DNA of 64,000 bases. Origin: Coleofasciculus sp. FACHB-1120. GTDB lineage: Bacteria > Cyanobacteriota > Cyanobacteriia > Cyanobacteriales > FACHB-T130. This document shows positions 18,039 through 27,258 of this stretch, piece after piece. The notes under the pieces are model-generated. The model ran no database searches. It was given only the letters and a program-made list of their open reading frames with translations, and was not told where the DNA came from. The stretch spans positions 62,001 to 126,000 of the forward strand of contig NZ_JACJTV010000015.1 in assembly GCF_014698845.1 (NCBI RefSeq), read 5' to 3'. Position numbers and translations under genes: made by a program. The number at the start of each line of letters is the position of its first letter. The first letter of the stretch is position 1.

Positions 18039-18571
18039 AATGGAATCCCTGGCTAGAACGATTGCACAGTTATGAGAAGTTACTATACTGCCACTGCCTA
18101 TAATGTTAGACTGCCCAACAAGAACAACTTATATTAAACAGGGTGTTACATCTACCGGGTGAATTATTTCAAGACTGGTAATTCTAAATGTAGATAGATT
18201 TCTGGGCTGTAGCATTTTGTCACCAAAAGGGGACAAAGAAAGCGATCGCCCAAAATCAAAGCGTTTTGGATTAAGATGTGAGTTTTGCTAGATGCGCCAG
18301 CAGCGAGTCGCGGGTTTCCTCTATGAGGATAATAAAGATAGGGTCACTCGCCAATGGGTGCCTTCCAGCTTTGGTTGGTACACTGCCAAGAGCCTCCTGT
18401 TCAGCCTAATTATCTTCGAGAGTGTAAACGAACACCCTATTCTGGTGATGCCGACCTGATTGCTAAAAGTTTCCAGCTTAACGGTTGCTCTTGATTCAAA
18501 CGCTACCAGCCAGCCCCACTCCAGTGGGCCACTCTTTATCAGTTCTTAGCTTTTTCATTTGTGTTGGCCCA
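18039..18571. other. Intergenic region between the coiled-coil gene and the Crp/Fnr gene
   Basis: This 533-bp stretch separates two divergent genes and should hold both promoters. It has one HIP1 site (18242-18249) and one small candidate reading frame (18292-18459). I see no clear hairpin terminator or RNA gene. Confidence 0.5.
18292..18459 (+). CDS. Candidate 55-residue small protein
   Basis: ATG at 18292 to TGA at 18457-18459 gives MRQQRVAGFLYEDNKDRVTR..., ending ESVNEHPILVMPT. A hydrophobic middle (KSLLFSLIIFESV) could be an amphipathic or short membrane helix. There is no convincing ribosome-binding site and no family that I recognise. It may be a chance frame or a leader peptide ahead of the regulator gene. 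Confidence 0.22.
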   Translation: MRQQRVAGFLYEDNKDRVTRQWVPSSFGWYTAKSLLFSLIIFESVNEHPILVMPT

Positions 18572-19279
18572 ATGGAAGACCGATACACCCCCCGCGAACC
18601 GAACTCTAACATGAATGCGTTGATTCGCTCCACACCTTTATTTACCGGCTTACCCGATGCCGTTGTGGAGAAAGCCATTTCTCATGTCGTCACTCGTACC
18701 CATCCGGCAAATCAGGTGATTTTGCTGGAAAATGACTGGGGCGGCTCTGTCTACTTTATTTTGGAGGGTTGGGCGAAAATTCGCACCTACAACCTCGATG
18801 GTAAAGAAGTAACGCTGAATATTCTTGGGAAAGGAGAACTTTTTGGCGAAATGGCAGCGTTGGATGAAGTCCCTCGTTCAACCGATGTGATAACGCTAAC
18901 TCCTACGACGATTGGCAGTATGCCTGCTCAAGATTTTGTTCAGTTAATTCATAACGAACCACTCGCAGGCGTTCGCTTGGCTCAGCTGATGGCAAAACGC
19001 CTGCGTCAAGTCAACCGTCGTCTCCGATTGCGAGAATCAGATAGTATGTCCCGTGTTGCCGACACGTTATTATTTTTGGCAGAAGGACAGGGAAAAACTG
19101 CCCAAAAAGGAACGATGATTCCGAATTTACCTCATCGTGAGTTAAGTAGCCTGAGCGGTCTGGCGAGAGAAACGGTGACGCGGGTGTTAACAAAGCTGGA
19201 AAAAAAGGCGCTGATTATGCGCGACCACGAGATCCTGTGCATTCCCGATTTGGCGGCTTTGGAACGGCTAATCGTCTAG
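18572..19279 (+). CDS. Crp/Fnr-family transcriptional regulator
   Basis: 235 residues from MEDRYTPREP (the frame is open to 18485, and a later ATG at 18611 is also possible). An N-terminal cyclic-nucleotide-binding-type beta barrel (VILLENDWGGSVYFILEGWAKI, GKGELFGEMAALDEVPRSTDV) is followed by a dimerisation helix and a winged helix (LPHRELSSLSGLARETVTRVLTKLE). The FGEMAALDEVPRST segment resembles the cAMP phosphate-binding cassette (GELALxxxxPRxA), so a small-molecule ligand is plausible but unproven. No FNR-type iron-sulfur cysteines are present. It is followed 55 bp later by a universal stress protein. It is not NtcA as far as the recognition helix shows. Confidence 0.9.
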   Translation: MEDRYTPREPNSNMNALIRSTPLFTGLPDAVVEKAISHVVTRTHPANQVILLENDWGGSVYFILEGWAKIRTYNLDGKEVTLNILGKGELFGEMAALDEVPRSTDVITLTPTTIGSMPAQDFVQLIHNEPLAGVRLAQLMAKRLRQVNRRLRLRESDSMSRVADTLLFLAEGQGKTAQKGTMIPNLPHRELSSLSGLARETVTRVLTKLEKKALIMRDHEILCIPDLAALERLIV

Positions 19280-19334
19280 TTAATGTACAGCAGTGGCACC
19301 TTGAGTGCCCAACTGCAATTTATCTGGGTGCCTA

Positions 19335-19865
19335 ATGATGGGTTTTCAGAAAATATTGGTTGCTATCGACGACTCTTCTGGATGTCAAGCTGTCTTCGCT
19401 CAAGCGCTGGAATTGGCGCAGGCGAATCGCGGGGCAATGATGCTGCTGCATTGCCTCAATAGCGAGATACTGGGTGAAATAACGCCACGCCTCTCTGGTG
19501 AGATGGGTTTTTATCCCCCAATGGTGACAACCTATGAAAATCACCACCTACTCATGGAAAGGCGAATCCAGGAGGTGCAAGATTTGCTACGAAGTTACTG
19601 CGAAAAATCCACCAGTCAGAAAGTGCCGACGGAGTTTGATTATAAAGTGGGCGAGGCTGGGCAAATGCTCTGTCAAGCGGCTGAGAATTGGGGTGCCGAT
19701 TTGATTGTGATGGGACGCCGGGGGCACAAGGGATTGACAGAAGCGTTACTAGGGAGTGCGAGTAACTATGTACTGCACCATGCTCCTTGTTCTGTGTTGG
19801 TAATTCAGGGCATGGATACGGAGCATCCTGAGTTACTGGCAACGGAAGAAATAGCGGATGGATAA
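19335..19865 (+). CDS. Universal stress protein (UspA family)
   Basis: 176 residues from MMGFQKILVAIDDSS; the ATG at 19338 is an equal alternative and the longer frame from 19305 adds unlike residues. The ATP-binding motif is present near the C-terminus (GRRGHKGLTEALLGSASNYV, then CSVLVI), so it belongs to the nucleotide-binding Usp subclass. Such proteins accumulate in stress and are usually dimers in the cytosol. Position just downstream of a Crp/Fnr regulator suggests, but does not show, regulation by it. Confidence 0.92.
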   Translation: MMGFQKILVAIDDSSGCQAVFAQALELAQANRGAMMLLHCLNSEILGEITPRLSGEMGFYPPMVTTYENHHLLMERRIQEVQDLLRSYCEKSTSQKVPTEFDYKVGEAGQMLCQAAENWGADLIVMGRRGHKGLTEALLGSASNYVLHHAPCSVLVIQGMDTEHPELLATEEIADG

Positions 19866-19979
19866 AGGGATACTGGGAATTGGTAATGGGTCTTCCGATT
19901 TTCTCCTGAAGCTGCTGACGTTCGGCTCAAAAGTGGAATAGAGGTTAAATTTAGGATCTGGCTTTGTTTTTTAATCTGC

Positions 19980-20735
19980 ATGAGAGATCCTTTTGAAGAC
20001 AGTCAAGCTTCCGGTCTGGGTAATTCTCAGAAAATCGAAGAGAAGGCGGATCTAAGCGAAATGCCCCCGGCAACCAGTGCCCAAGGCGACAATTATTCCG
20101 AACCCCAGGTGAAGGCAGTTGCGCCCCTGATCATGGTGGAAACTGCGTTTCTAGCGAGTACCTGTAGCCTGATTTGGCTGATTAATTATTATTTTCCAAT
20201 GGGACCGCTGCTGCGGATGTTTTTCCCAATCCCGATTGCCCTCGTTTACCTGCGGTGGGGATACCGGGCGGCTTGGATGGCAGCGTTGGTTTCTGGGTTG
20301 CTGTTGTCCGTCCTGATGGGGCCAACTCGCAGCATTCTGTTTCTGATCCCCTACGGTCTCATGGGTGTCCAACTGGGGGCTTTGTGGCGGCGCAGGAGCA
20401 GCTGGCTGTTCTCGATTGGGACGGGGACAATTATTGGTACGTTTGGATTCTTTTTTCGGTTTTGGCTGCTGTCGATTTTACTGGGGGAAGACCTCTGGGT
20501 TTACATGACTAGCCAGGTGACGGGATTGGCAGAGTGGGCATTTGTCAAGATAGGCCTACTGCAAGAGCCTAGTCTATCTTTGATTCAGGCGATCGCATTC
20601 GGCATGATCGTTCTTAATAATGTTATCTATCTGTTTGTCGTGCATCTGGTAGCTTTGCTGCTACTCGATCGTTTGGGCAACCCGATTCCCCGCCCCCCTC
20701 ATTGGGTACAAGTCCTGCTGGATTATGAAGAATAA
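19980..20735 (+). CDS. DUF2232-type multi-pass membrane protein
   Basis: 251 residues: a ~45-residue polar, acidic N-terminus, then about six hydrophobic helices (for example PLIMVETAFLASTCSLIWLI, AAWMAALVSGLLLSVLM, AIAFGMIVLNNVIYLFVVHL). The arrangement, with PIPIALVYLRWGYRAAW early and a C-terminal LLLLDRLG, fits DUF2232 (YybS-like) proteins, which are related in fold to ECF transporter substrate-binding subunits. No ECF ATPase lies in the window. The CobT-like gene starts 88 bp downstream on the same strand, so they may form an operon. Confidence 0.8.
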   Translation: MRDPFEDSQASGLGNSQKIEEKADLSEMPPATSAQGDNYSEPQVKAVAPLIMVETAFLASTCSLIWLINYYFPMGPLLRMFFPIPIALVYLRWGYRAAWMAALVSGLLLSVLMGPTRSILFLIPYGLMGVQLGALWRRRSSWLFSIGTGTIIGTFGFFFRFWLLSILLGEDLWVYMTSQVTGLAEWAFVKIGLLQEPSLSLIQAIAFGMIVLNNVIYLFVVHLVALLLLDRLGNPIPRPPHWVQVLLDYEE

Positions 20736-20823
20736 GGGTTAAAGGTTAAAGGTTGAAGGTTGATTTCGCCTTTTTCCAGTTGCTTTGCGCCTCGCCACGA
20801 CTCAACCCTCAATCCAAAACTCG

Positions 20824-21936
20824 ATGATTCATGTCTACACTCAGATAGAACAGGGACATCGATGGCTCCAGCGATATCGGGGACGCTCATCGGTGTTTGC
20901 TTGTGTTTTAGGCTTTACCGCCACCGGGCTGATCCCCGGTATTTCAGCGGCTGGAGCAACGCCAGAGGATCGACGATATACAGCGATCGCAGATGCGGAA
21001 TTTTTGTATAAAGGTCCTCAGCCTCAGCCCCAATATCCCCTGCCTCCTCTGCAAGCGGGTGCCTCTCCAGTGCTAATTTCCCGCGCGGTGGTTGAAGCAC
21101 TTGGTATTCCCGTTTATCTGTTCAATGCCGGATTGCCCCAGCCGCCAACTGTCCCAGTGATTGATTTGGGAGGTGCCCCTGCTCAATGTCTCAGCGGCGG
21201 AAATGCTTTACCTGTCGCGACTGTGAAACATCTGTGGGAACAAGGATTGATTTGGGGGGAAAAACTCGCCGCAAGTCTCCCTGATGGATATTTAATTCTG
21301 GGCGAGTGCGTGGTGGGGGGAACCACAACGGCTTTAGCGATTTTAACGGGCTTAGGTGTCCCTGCTGCCGGTAAGGTCAACAGCAGCCATCCTAGCTGCA
21401 ATCACGCGCAAAAGTGGGCTGTGGTGGAAGCTGGGCTGCAAGCCCTGAGGAGCAGAGAGGCTCAGGGGCACAAGAGTAACGTTCATACACAAGACCCTTT
21501 ACATCTGGTTGCGGCAATTGGCGATCCGATGCAAATTGCAGTAGCGGGGATGGCGATCGCTGCGAGTCGCACTTGCGGCGTCATGCTGGCTGGTGGAACG
21601 CAAATGCTGGCTGTCTATGCCTTGATGCAAGCGCTGGGGCGTCAATATTCCCTATCCTGGGAACCCGAACAAGTTGTGGTGGGAACGACTCGCTGGGTGG
21701 CAGAAGATCCGACTGGCGATACGGTCGGCTTAGCAAAAACAATTAGCCCAGTCCCTCTACTGGGAACTGGGCTAAGTTTTGCACCCTCTCGTTATCCTCA
21801 ACTGCGGGCTTATGAGCAGGGATATGTTAAAGAAGGCATGGGTGCGGGCGGATGTGCGATCGCGGCTCATTTAACTCAGGGTTGGCAGCAGGAGCAATTA
21901 CTCCAGGCCATTGAAATGTTAATCGAGCGTTGTTGA
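20824..21936 (+). CDS. CobT-like protein of the TIGR00303 family
   Basis: 370 residues from MIHVYTQIEQGHRWLQ; the preceding in-frame start at 20785 adds 13 unlike residues. Segments such as GFTATGLIPGISAAGATPEDRRYTAIADAEFL, LGECVVGGTTTALAILTGLG and AGGTQMLAVYALMQALG match the nicotinate-nucleotide-dimethylbenzimidazole phosphoribosyltransferase-like family found in cyanobacteria and archaea. Family members are assigned to activation of the cobalamin lower ligand, but activity is less certain than for true CobT; here the usual catalytic glutamate region was not identified. Start choice rests on family-like sequence, not on a ribosome-binding site. Confidence 0.85.
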   Translation: MIHVYTQIEQGHRWLQRYRGRSSVFACVLGFTATGLIPGISAAGATPEDRRYTAIADAEFLYKGPQPQPQYPLPPLQAGASPVLISRAVVEALGIPVYLFNAGLPQPPTVPVIDLGGAPAQCLSGGNALPVATVKHLWEQGLIWGEKLAASLPDGYLILGECVVGGTTTALAILTGLGVPAAGKVNSSHPSCNHAQKWAVVEAGLQALRSREAQGHKSNVHTQDPLHLVAAIGDPMQIAVAGMAIAASRTCGVMLAGGTQMLAVYALMQALGRQYSLSWEPEQVVVGTTRWVAEDPTGDTVGLAKTISPVPLLGTGLSFAPSRYPQLRAYEQGYVKEGMGAGGCAIAAHLTQGWQQEQLLQAIEMLIERC

Positions 21937-22042
21937 AGTCTGAAATATGAAGTGTGAAGTATAAAGTATCAAGTCCGTCTTTATTCTTTCTCTCTATCTG
22001 CAAGCCTTCATTCTTTCTAGCTTTATCCCGCCTGCCGAATGT

Positions 22043-22456
22043 TTAAGAGTGGATTCTCTGAGAGAGTAACTGTTCTTCTAAAGCAGCAATGCGATTATAG
22101 GCGGCGGTGAGCTGTGCCGTTAGCCGTTGGATTTGAATTGTCGGAGACAAATCTTTCTCACTGCTATGAGAGTTACTATCTACACAGTTTGTATCAACTA
22201 AGACATCTTTGTGCTCCATTACTGGAGATTGATTACTGTAACTTTTATAGGCATAGCGGCTATTACTCATCCCTAAGGGCGGGGGAGTACCTCCTTGGAT
22301 AGGCGCTGCTTTGCTTTTAGATAAAGCTTCAGAGACTTTTTCACTCAACTGGTCAATCATTTCGTAAAGGACATCAACTTTATGATTTAAAGTGATGACT
22401 TGCTTTTGAAGTGAATCCATGCAATTCCCACTAGGCGTTAACTTGGTTTCCTTCAT
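22043..22456 (-). CDS. Small coiled-coil protein of unknown function
   Basis: 137 residues. Two helical, heptad-like segments (DSLQKQVITLNHKVDVLYEMIDQLSEKV near the start and IQRLTAQLTAAYNRIAALEEQLL at the end) flank a Ser/Asn/Pro-rich linker. An internal ATG (22420, MDSLQKQ) with GGGA upstream is an alternative start. No signal peptide, no recognised family. It may be a cytosolic dimerising or scaffold protein, which is inference from the coiled coils. Confidence 0.65.
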   Translation of the reverse strand: MKETKLTPSGNCMDSLQKQVITLNHKVDVLYEMIDQLSEKVSEALSKSKAAPIQGGTPPPLGMSNSRYAYKSYSNQSPVMEHKDVLVDTNCVDSNSHSSEKDLSPTIQIQRLTAQLTAAYNRIAALEEQLLSQRIHS

Positions 22457-22895
22457 ATTATAAAAAAACCTTTAAAATTCGGGTTTATTTACAAATTATT
22501 TAACGATTGAGCAAACTGAATTTATGAAGCTGGAGTTGGGATCGATAAAGTCTTTTTATGTCAGGGCTGCATAGACACGAATAGCAGTTTTTCTGGCAGG
22601 ATTTGTGATGTAGGAATTTTAAATTATGGATTCTGAAGATTTATTGAGAATTTCCGCGATCTAGCCCTATATTCAGCCTATTTTGATTTTCATCAATGAG
22701 AAGTTCCTCTGTCAAAAGGAGGAACGGAAAATCTACTTACTCAGTAGAAAAAGAAGATGGCAACGGCGATCGCAGTTAAAAAACGGTAGCAATGGCTAGA
22801 ACCTTTATCAGTACCCAAGAACACGGGCGTATGTTAAGTTAATCAAGCAAGCCAATTACCTTTCACTTGCGTTAAATTTTGCTTTTTTGAAAAAA
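22457..22895. other. Intergenic region before the phycobiliprotein lyase gene
   Basis: This ~440-bp region lies between divergent genes. It is AT-rich next to the coiled-coil gene and has one HIP1-like site. I see no gene, RNA or strong hairpin in it; it should contain both promoters. Confidence 0.5.
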
Positions 22896-23531
22896 ATGCT
22901 CAGCATCAGAGAGTTTTTTACCGCTTGCACAGGGGTATGGACAACAGAAAGAATGTATCATTCTGTCCTCAGCGGTCAGATTGAACGGTCTCATACGGAA
23001 TATTCGGTAAAAGCCCTGACACTGGAACAAAAGCAGCAAATTTTGTCATCTTCTTCATTAAATGGCATAAAGGTAAATCTTGCCCAAGCAATGGAAGAAG
23101 AAAATGCCTGTCCTGGGTTTGCGATCGCCTTTGATACCGTCTCGGAAACGGGCGAACGAGTATCGATGAGTTTGAAGGCTTTATTTGTGCCGGATGCCTA
23201 CGTGGTGCCGGGGGAATCGCCCGCCGAAATCCCCCCTCCACCCACCGTGGCGGAAGTTGTAGATGGGGAAGCGATTAAAGGTTTTTATCTGCGGGATGAG
23301 GGATACTCAGAAGCGGGAGCGATCGCAGGACGCTTTACCTATCAGCCGACTCGCCAAACCCTGGAAATGATCACCTACTATCGACGTTCTGTTGCAGTCG
23401 ATCAAATGAGGATTGTAGCGCCCGATACCCGACTCAGAACGATTATTACTTACCAACGACCCGAACCCGGAGAACAACCAACGGTAATCGATTTGGTCGG
23501 CTTTGGTGTCGAGCGCCGACAAGCGCTATGA
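22896..23531 (+). CDS. Phycobiliprotein chromophore lyase, CpcS/CpeS family
   Basis: 211 residues from the ATG at 22896 (the in-frame TTG at 22887 adds MKK). The N-terminal SIREFFTACTGVWTTERMYH matches the family signature in which a Trp and the RxYH segment begin a lipocalin-like barrel. The later AGAIAGRFTYQPTRQTLEMITYYRRS and RTIITYQRPEPGE are also family-like. CpcS/CpeS lyases attach bilins, commonly phycocyanobilin to Cys84-type sites of phycobiliproteins. A Pro-rich insert (VVPGESPAEIPPPPTVAEV) between barrel strands is notable. No phycobiliprotein genes lie nearby. Which subunit it serves cannot be told. Confidence 0.9.
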   Translation: MLSIREFFTACTGVWTTERMYHSVLSGQIERSHTEYSVKALTLEQKQQILSSSSLNGIKVNLAQAMEEENACPGFAIAFDTVSETGERVSMSLKALFVPDAYVVPGESPAEIPPPPTVAEVVDGEAIKGFYLRDEGYSEAGAIAGRFTYQPTRQTLEMITYYRRSVAVDQMRIVAPDTRLRTIITYQRPEPGEQPTVIDLVGFGVERRQAL

Positions 23532-23573
23532 ATAGCGAATTGCTAATCAGAAGGATTGCTAGTTGCTACAACT

Positions 23574-24728
23574 ATGAAGAGACGGTCTTTTCTGCTGGGT
23601 GCTGGAACGCTGACCTTGAGTCAGATGCTTGCAGGGTGTGGAAGTTCCCAAAACCCCACACTAAGAGTTAGACTTCTAAAAAATTCCATTCCCGCTCAGC
23701 TATTAACTACATTTCGCCGGAGCCTCAAGCAATCGGCGACTCTAGATTTTACGCCAGCAACACAGTTAAAAGATTTATTTGCGAGTCTAGAAACTTGGCA
23801 GAATCCCGGTAAAGCGAACCAGGGGTGGGGTCGCAACTTACCCCTGATTACACCCAAAAAACCCGTCATTGCCGATCTGGTGACTTTGGGGGATTTCTGG
23901 TTAGCACAGGCAATTGAGCAGAAACTCATTCAACCCCTCAAACTTACACAGGAGGGAGGGTGGAATCAGTTGCCGAGCCGATGGCAAGAACTGGTGAAAC
24001 GCAATACTCAAGGTCAATTTGACCCTGCTGGACAAATTTGGGGTGCGCCCTATCGCTGGGGAAGCACGGTAATTATCTATCGCCGCGACAAATTCAAATC
24101 CTTGGGATGGACACCGACGGATTGGCAAGATTTGTGGCGAGAAGAACTGCGCGATCGCATTTCTCTTTTAGATCAACCGCGAGAAGTGATTGGTCTAACC
24201 TTAAAACGGTTGGGTTATTCTTACAACACGGAACGGATCGATAGAGTTCCAGAGTTGGAAAATACCCTGCAAAAGTTGCACCAGCAGGCGAAATTTTACA
24301 GTTCCGATACCTATCTGCAACCACTATTGATAGGGGACACTTGGCTGGCGGTGGGTTGGTCAACGGATGTATTGTCGGTGATTAAGCGCGATCGCAACAT
24401 TGCGGCGGTGGTTCCTTCGTCTGGAACCGCCTTGTGGTCAGACTTATGGGTGCAACCTGCTGGTGCTGCTGCGAATCCTCTGTTGCAAGATTGGATTAAT
24501 TTTTGTTGGGAATCCAAACCGGCTACAGAAATTTCTCTGTTCAGCCGTGCCGCCTCACCGATTGTTGTTGACATGAAGCCAGCAGAGTTACCTGAATTTT
24601 TAAAAACAAACTCCGTCTTGCTACCAGATGCTCAGGTACTGGATAAGAGCGAATTTCTGTTTCCGCTTCCCGAATCTACGGCGCTTGCGTATCGTTCCCT
24701 GTGGCAGCAGATCCGCCCAACGGTTTAG
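23574..24728 (+). CDS. Extracellular solute-binding lipoprotein (PotD-like), probable Tat substrate
   Basis: 384 residues from MKRRSFLLGAGTLTLSQ (ATG at 23574; the TTG at 23556 is less likely). The N-terminus combines a twin-arginine-type RRSFLLG motif with a lipobox (LAGC, Cys22), so it is probably exported folded and lipid-anchored. The rest is a periplasmic-binding fold of the polyamine/iron-type class (IWGAPYRWGSTVIIYRRDKF, GDTWLAVGWSTDVLSV). No permease or ATPase gene is adjacent, so it is an orphan binding protein and its ligand is unknown. Its last 53 bp overlap the converging gene on the other strand. Confidence 0.88.
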   Translation: MKRRSFLLGAGTLTLSQMLAGCGSSQNPTLRVRLLKNSIPAQLLTTFRRSLKQSATLDFTPATQLKDLFASLETWQNPGKANQGWGRNLPLITPKKPVIADLVTLGDFWLAQAIEQKLIQPLKLTQEGGWNQLPSRWQELVKRNTQGQFDPAGQIWGAPYRWGSTVIIYRRDKFKSLGWTPTDWQDLWREELRDRISLLDQPREVIGLTLKRLGYSYNTERIDRVPELENTLQKLHQQAKFYSSDTYLQPLLIGDTWLAVGWSTDVLSVIKRDRNIAAVVPSSGTALWSDLWVQPAGAAANPLLQDWINFCWESKPATEISLFSRAASPIVVDMKPAELPEFLKTNSVLLPDAQVLDKSEFLFPLPESTALAYRSLWQQIRPTV

Positions 24729-25350
24729 AACGAACTCGCAGACTATCTTGACCAGAGGAGACAATATCCAGATCGCAGACAGATGGACTGGTAGTGAAAT
24801 TACAAGTGTAGGTTGCTAGCGGTTCTTGTGGTTGATTGGCAATAAACACCCTGGTGTTATAGCCATAATCTCTCGCAACCGTCCCAAAGCTGTTGACAAA
24901 GCTATAGCGTCCTATATAGTTCAGAAGGCTCCAGAGTTGTCGGTTTACCACCAAATCCACCCGCTGGCGATCCGGGTACGCTAGCCAGTTTTCTAATAAT
25001 TTGCCGCCAAACTGTTCCTCAGCCCACCAAAGGCTGGGAACCGTCGGTTTAGCTTGAGACATACTATCGGCTCTAATGACTTGACTTCTCGGTGGGCGAG
25101 ACTCTGGATCAAGTAGTTTTAAGTCTAAGGGTTCGGCAGAAGGCAGCAGTGTGGGTGGTGTTTGTGCCTGCGTTAACAAAGGGACAAGACCCGATGCAAG
25201 AATTGTCAAAGCGGATAGCAGGAAGGAAGAAGCAATCTTTTTCCCTGTTTGGTGGATCTGACATTTAGCAGCTTTGTTATCTGCCAGATACATCTGCCTA
25301 AATTGTTTAAGTTTCGCTCCAGATTTGCTTGGTTCCTGTAGAGGTTCCAT
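24676..25350 (-). CDS. Exported protein of unknown function, convergent overlap
   Basis: 224 residues. A basic N-terminal stretch of ~40 residues precedes a hydrophobic segment (ASSFLLSALTILASGLVPLL) ending in TQAQ, a plausible signal-peptidase site or membrane anchor. The mature part contains LWWAEEQFGGKLLENWLAYPD and VDLVVNRQLWSLLNYIGRYSFVN, a conserved-looking core, then two cysteines (CNF, VCDLD) that could form a disulfide. No family recognised. The stop lies inside the 3' end of the solute-binding-protein gene on the opposite strand (24676-24728). Confidence 0.75.
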   Translation of the reverse strand: MEPLQEPSKSGAKLKQFRQMYLADNKAAKCQIHQTGKKIASSFLLSALTILASGLVPLLTQAQTPPTLLPSAEPLDLKLLDPESRPPRSQVIRADSMSQAKPTVPSLWWAEEQFGGKLLENWLAYPDRQRVDLVVNRQLWSLLNYIGRYSFVNSFGTVARDYGYNTRVFIANQPQEPLATYTCNFTTSPSVCDLDIVSSGQDSLRVRSKPLGGSAATGNDTQAP

Positions 25351-25449
25351 TTTTACTCACGCTAATTCATGCAGTTATTGTCTGGTAAGAATTGCTAATG
25401 GTTCCGGCAATTGATTCAGTCAATGGTTTATGAATAAACGTAGATTACT

Positions 25450-27258
25450 TCATACAACTTGCATTGGCAACCGTTTACCTGCAATCAACAATGTTTCCAA
25501 TTCTGCTGCGGGTACGGGACGGCTAAACAGATAGCCTTGCATGGCATCGCAATGCTGCTGGCTTAAGAAAGCCAATTCAGCGCGAGTTTCTACCCCCTCA
25601 GCCGTAACTTTCAGATTGAGATTGTGAGCGAGTTGAATCACGGCGGTCATAATCGCTCGGTTTTGGGTATCGCTCGTAACATCCTGAACAAAGCATCGGT
25701 CAATTTTCAAAGTGTCAAAGGGAAATTGTTTGAGATAGCTTAAGGAAGCATAGCCAGTGCCAAAATCATCAATTGCAATATGAATCCCCAACTGTTTCAA
25801 TTCATTTAAAGTAGCGATCGCCATCGAAGCATTTTGCACGAGGATACTTTCAGTCAGCTCTAATTCCAAAGCATCTGGGTTCAAACCTGTAGTTTCCAAT
25901 ACTTGGACAATTCGCTGGCTTAAATCAGCTTGGCTAAATTGACGCCCCGACAGATTCACTGACACCCGAAACGATGTAAATCCAGCTTCTCGCCATTTTT
26001 GCGTTTGGGCACTGGCAGTTTGCAACACCCATTCACCCAACGGGACAATTAAACCCGTTTCTTCTGCCAGAGGAATAAATTCAGCGGGTGAAACCAGTCC
26101 CCGCGTCGGGTGCTGCCAACGCACCAAGGCTTCTGCACCGCTAATTTCTCCGGTTTGAAGATTTACTTGGGGCTGATAGTACACTTGAAATTCACTTTGT
26201 TCTAAGGCACGACGCAAACTCGCCTCTAATACCAGTGCTTCGCCGTAATCAGTCTTAATATCCGTCGCATAAAACTGATAGTGATTTCCTCCCAGCTTTT
26301 GGGTGTAGGACATCGCCGCCGCTGTCATCTTCATCAGGATGTCTAAATCTTGCCCGTCGTTGGGATAGAAGGTAATGCCAATGCTGGCAGTGAGGAAAAT
26401 TTGACCGCCTTCTAGGGAGAAGGGTTCATTCAACGATGACAAAATAGCTTGGGCGACACTGGCAACCGTTTGTCTTTGACTTAAGGTTGCCAGAATAATT
26501 GCAAATTGATCTAAATTCAATCGCGCAATCGTGTCCTGTCGGCTGAGACAGGAGGTGATTCGTTCGACAATTTGTTGGATTAACCTGTCACTCCCTGGAT
26601 TTCCCAAACTGTCACTAATCCGTTGAAATCGGTCGATTCCCAGAAACAGCAGTGGGACAGGTTGAGCGCTGAATGGCTTCTGGGCAGAGGCGAGGGGCGA
26701 TTCATTCGCCTGGCTTTTGGCATCGCTTTTGTGTTCATCTTGCCGCTTGCTGATAACTTGATTAAACCGTTCTCGCAATAGCAGGCGATTGGGAAGGTTT
26801 GTCACGCTATCGTAATGAACTAAGTGATTGAGTCTTTCTGCTGCTTGTCTCAGCGCTAAGGTATAGGGTTGAGTAATCGCTCTTTGTCTTTCGAGCCGGG
26901 CTGCGATCGCTTTGAGTATTTCACCGGGCGTACAAGGCTTGGTTAAAAAGTCGTCTGCCCCTAATTCCATTGCTTGACGCAAATCAGCTTTTTCAGCTTT
27001 GGCAGTCAGAAAAATAAAGGGAATTGTTGCGGTGACAGGATCTTGACGCAGTGCCGTCAAAACACCAAAACCGTTCAAATCGGGCATCATGACATCGCAA
27101 ATAATTAAATCTGGGCCAATCGTCCTTGCCATCTGCACCCCAGCGAGACCATTTCCTGCCCCTGCCGCCTCGAACTCTTCTGCCTCCAAGAGTTCTAATA
27201 AGTTTTCGCGGATTGCTTCTTCATCTTCAATAACTAGAATTTTTACCATTTCTCGCAT
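25450..27258 (-). CDS. Response regulator with degenerate GGDEF and intact EAL domains
   Basis: 602 residues. Residues ~1-125 form a receiver domain (VIEDEE, phospho-acceptor in IICDVMMPD, Lys in LTKP). The GGDEF-like domain (~150-330) has NLDQF where GGDEF is expected, so cyclase activity is unlikely. The EAL domain (~350-590) keeps AEALVRW, LELTES, IDDFGTGYASLSYL, TLKIDRCFV, TAEGVET and QGYLFSRP, consistent with an active c-di-GMP phosphodiesterase. The degenerate GGDEF may be allosteric, as in other such proteins. AAGG lies 4 nt before the ATG at 27258, which supports that start. The large PAS-histidine kinase is upstream on the same strand, about 510 bp away, and is a candidate partner. 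Confidence 0.95.
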   Translation of the reverse strand: MREMVKILVIEDEEAIRENLLELLEAEEFEAAGAGNGLAGVQMARTIGPDLIICDVMMPDLNGFGVLTALRQDPVTATIPFIFLTAKAEKADLRQAMELGADDFLTKPCTPGEILKAIAARLERQRAITQPYTLALRQAAERLNHLVHYDSVTNLPNRLLLRERFNQVISKRQDEHKSDAKSQANESPLASAQKPFSAQPVPLLFLGIDRFQRISDSLGNPGSDRLIQQIVERITSCLSRQDTIARLNLDQFAIILATLSQRQTVASVAQAILSSLNEPFSLEGGQIFLTASIGITFYPNDGQDLDILMKMTAAAMSYTQKLGGNHYQFYATDIKTDYGEALVLEASLRRALEQSEFQVYYQPQVNLQTGEISGAEALVRWQHPTRGLVSPAEFIPLAEETGLIVPLGEWVLQTASAQTQKWREAGFTSFRVSVNLSGRQFSQADLSQRIVQVLETTGLNPDALELELTESILVQNASMAIATLNELKQLGIHIAIDDFGTGYASLSYLKQFPFDTLKIDRCFVQDVTSDTQNRAIMTAVIQLAHNLNLKVTAEGVETRAELAFLSQQHCDAMQGYLFSRPVPAAELETLLIAGKRLPMQVV

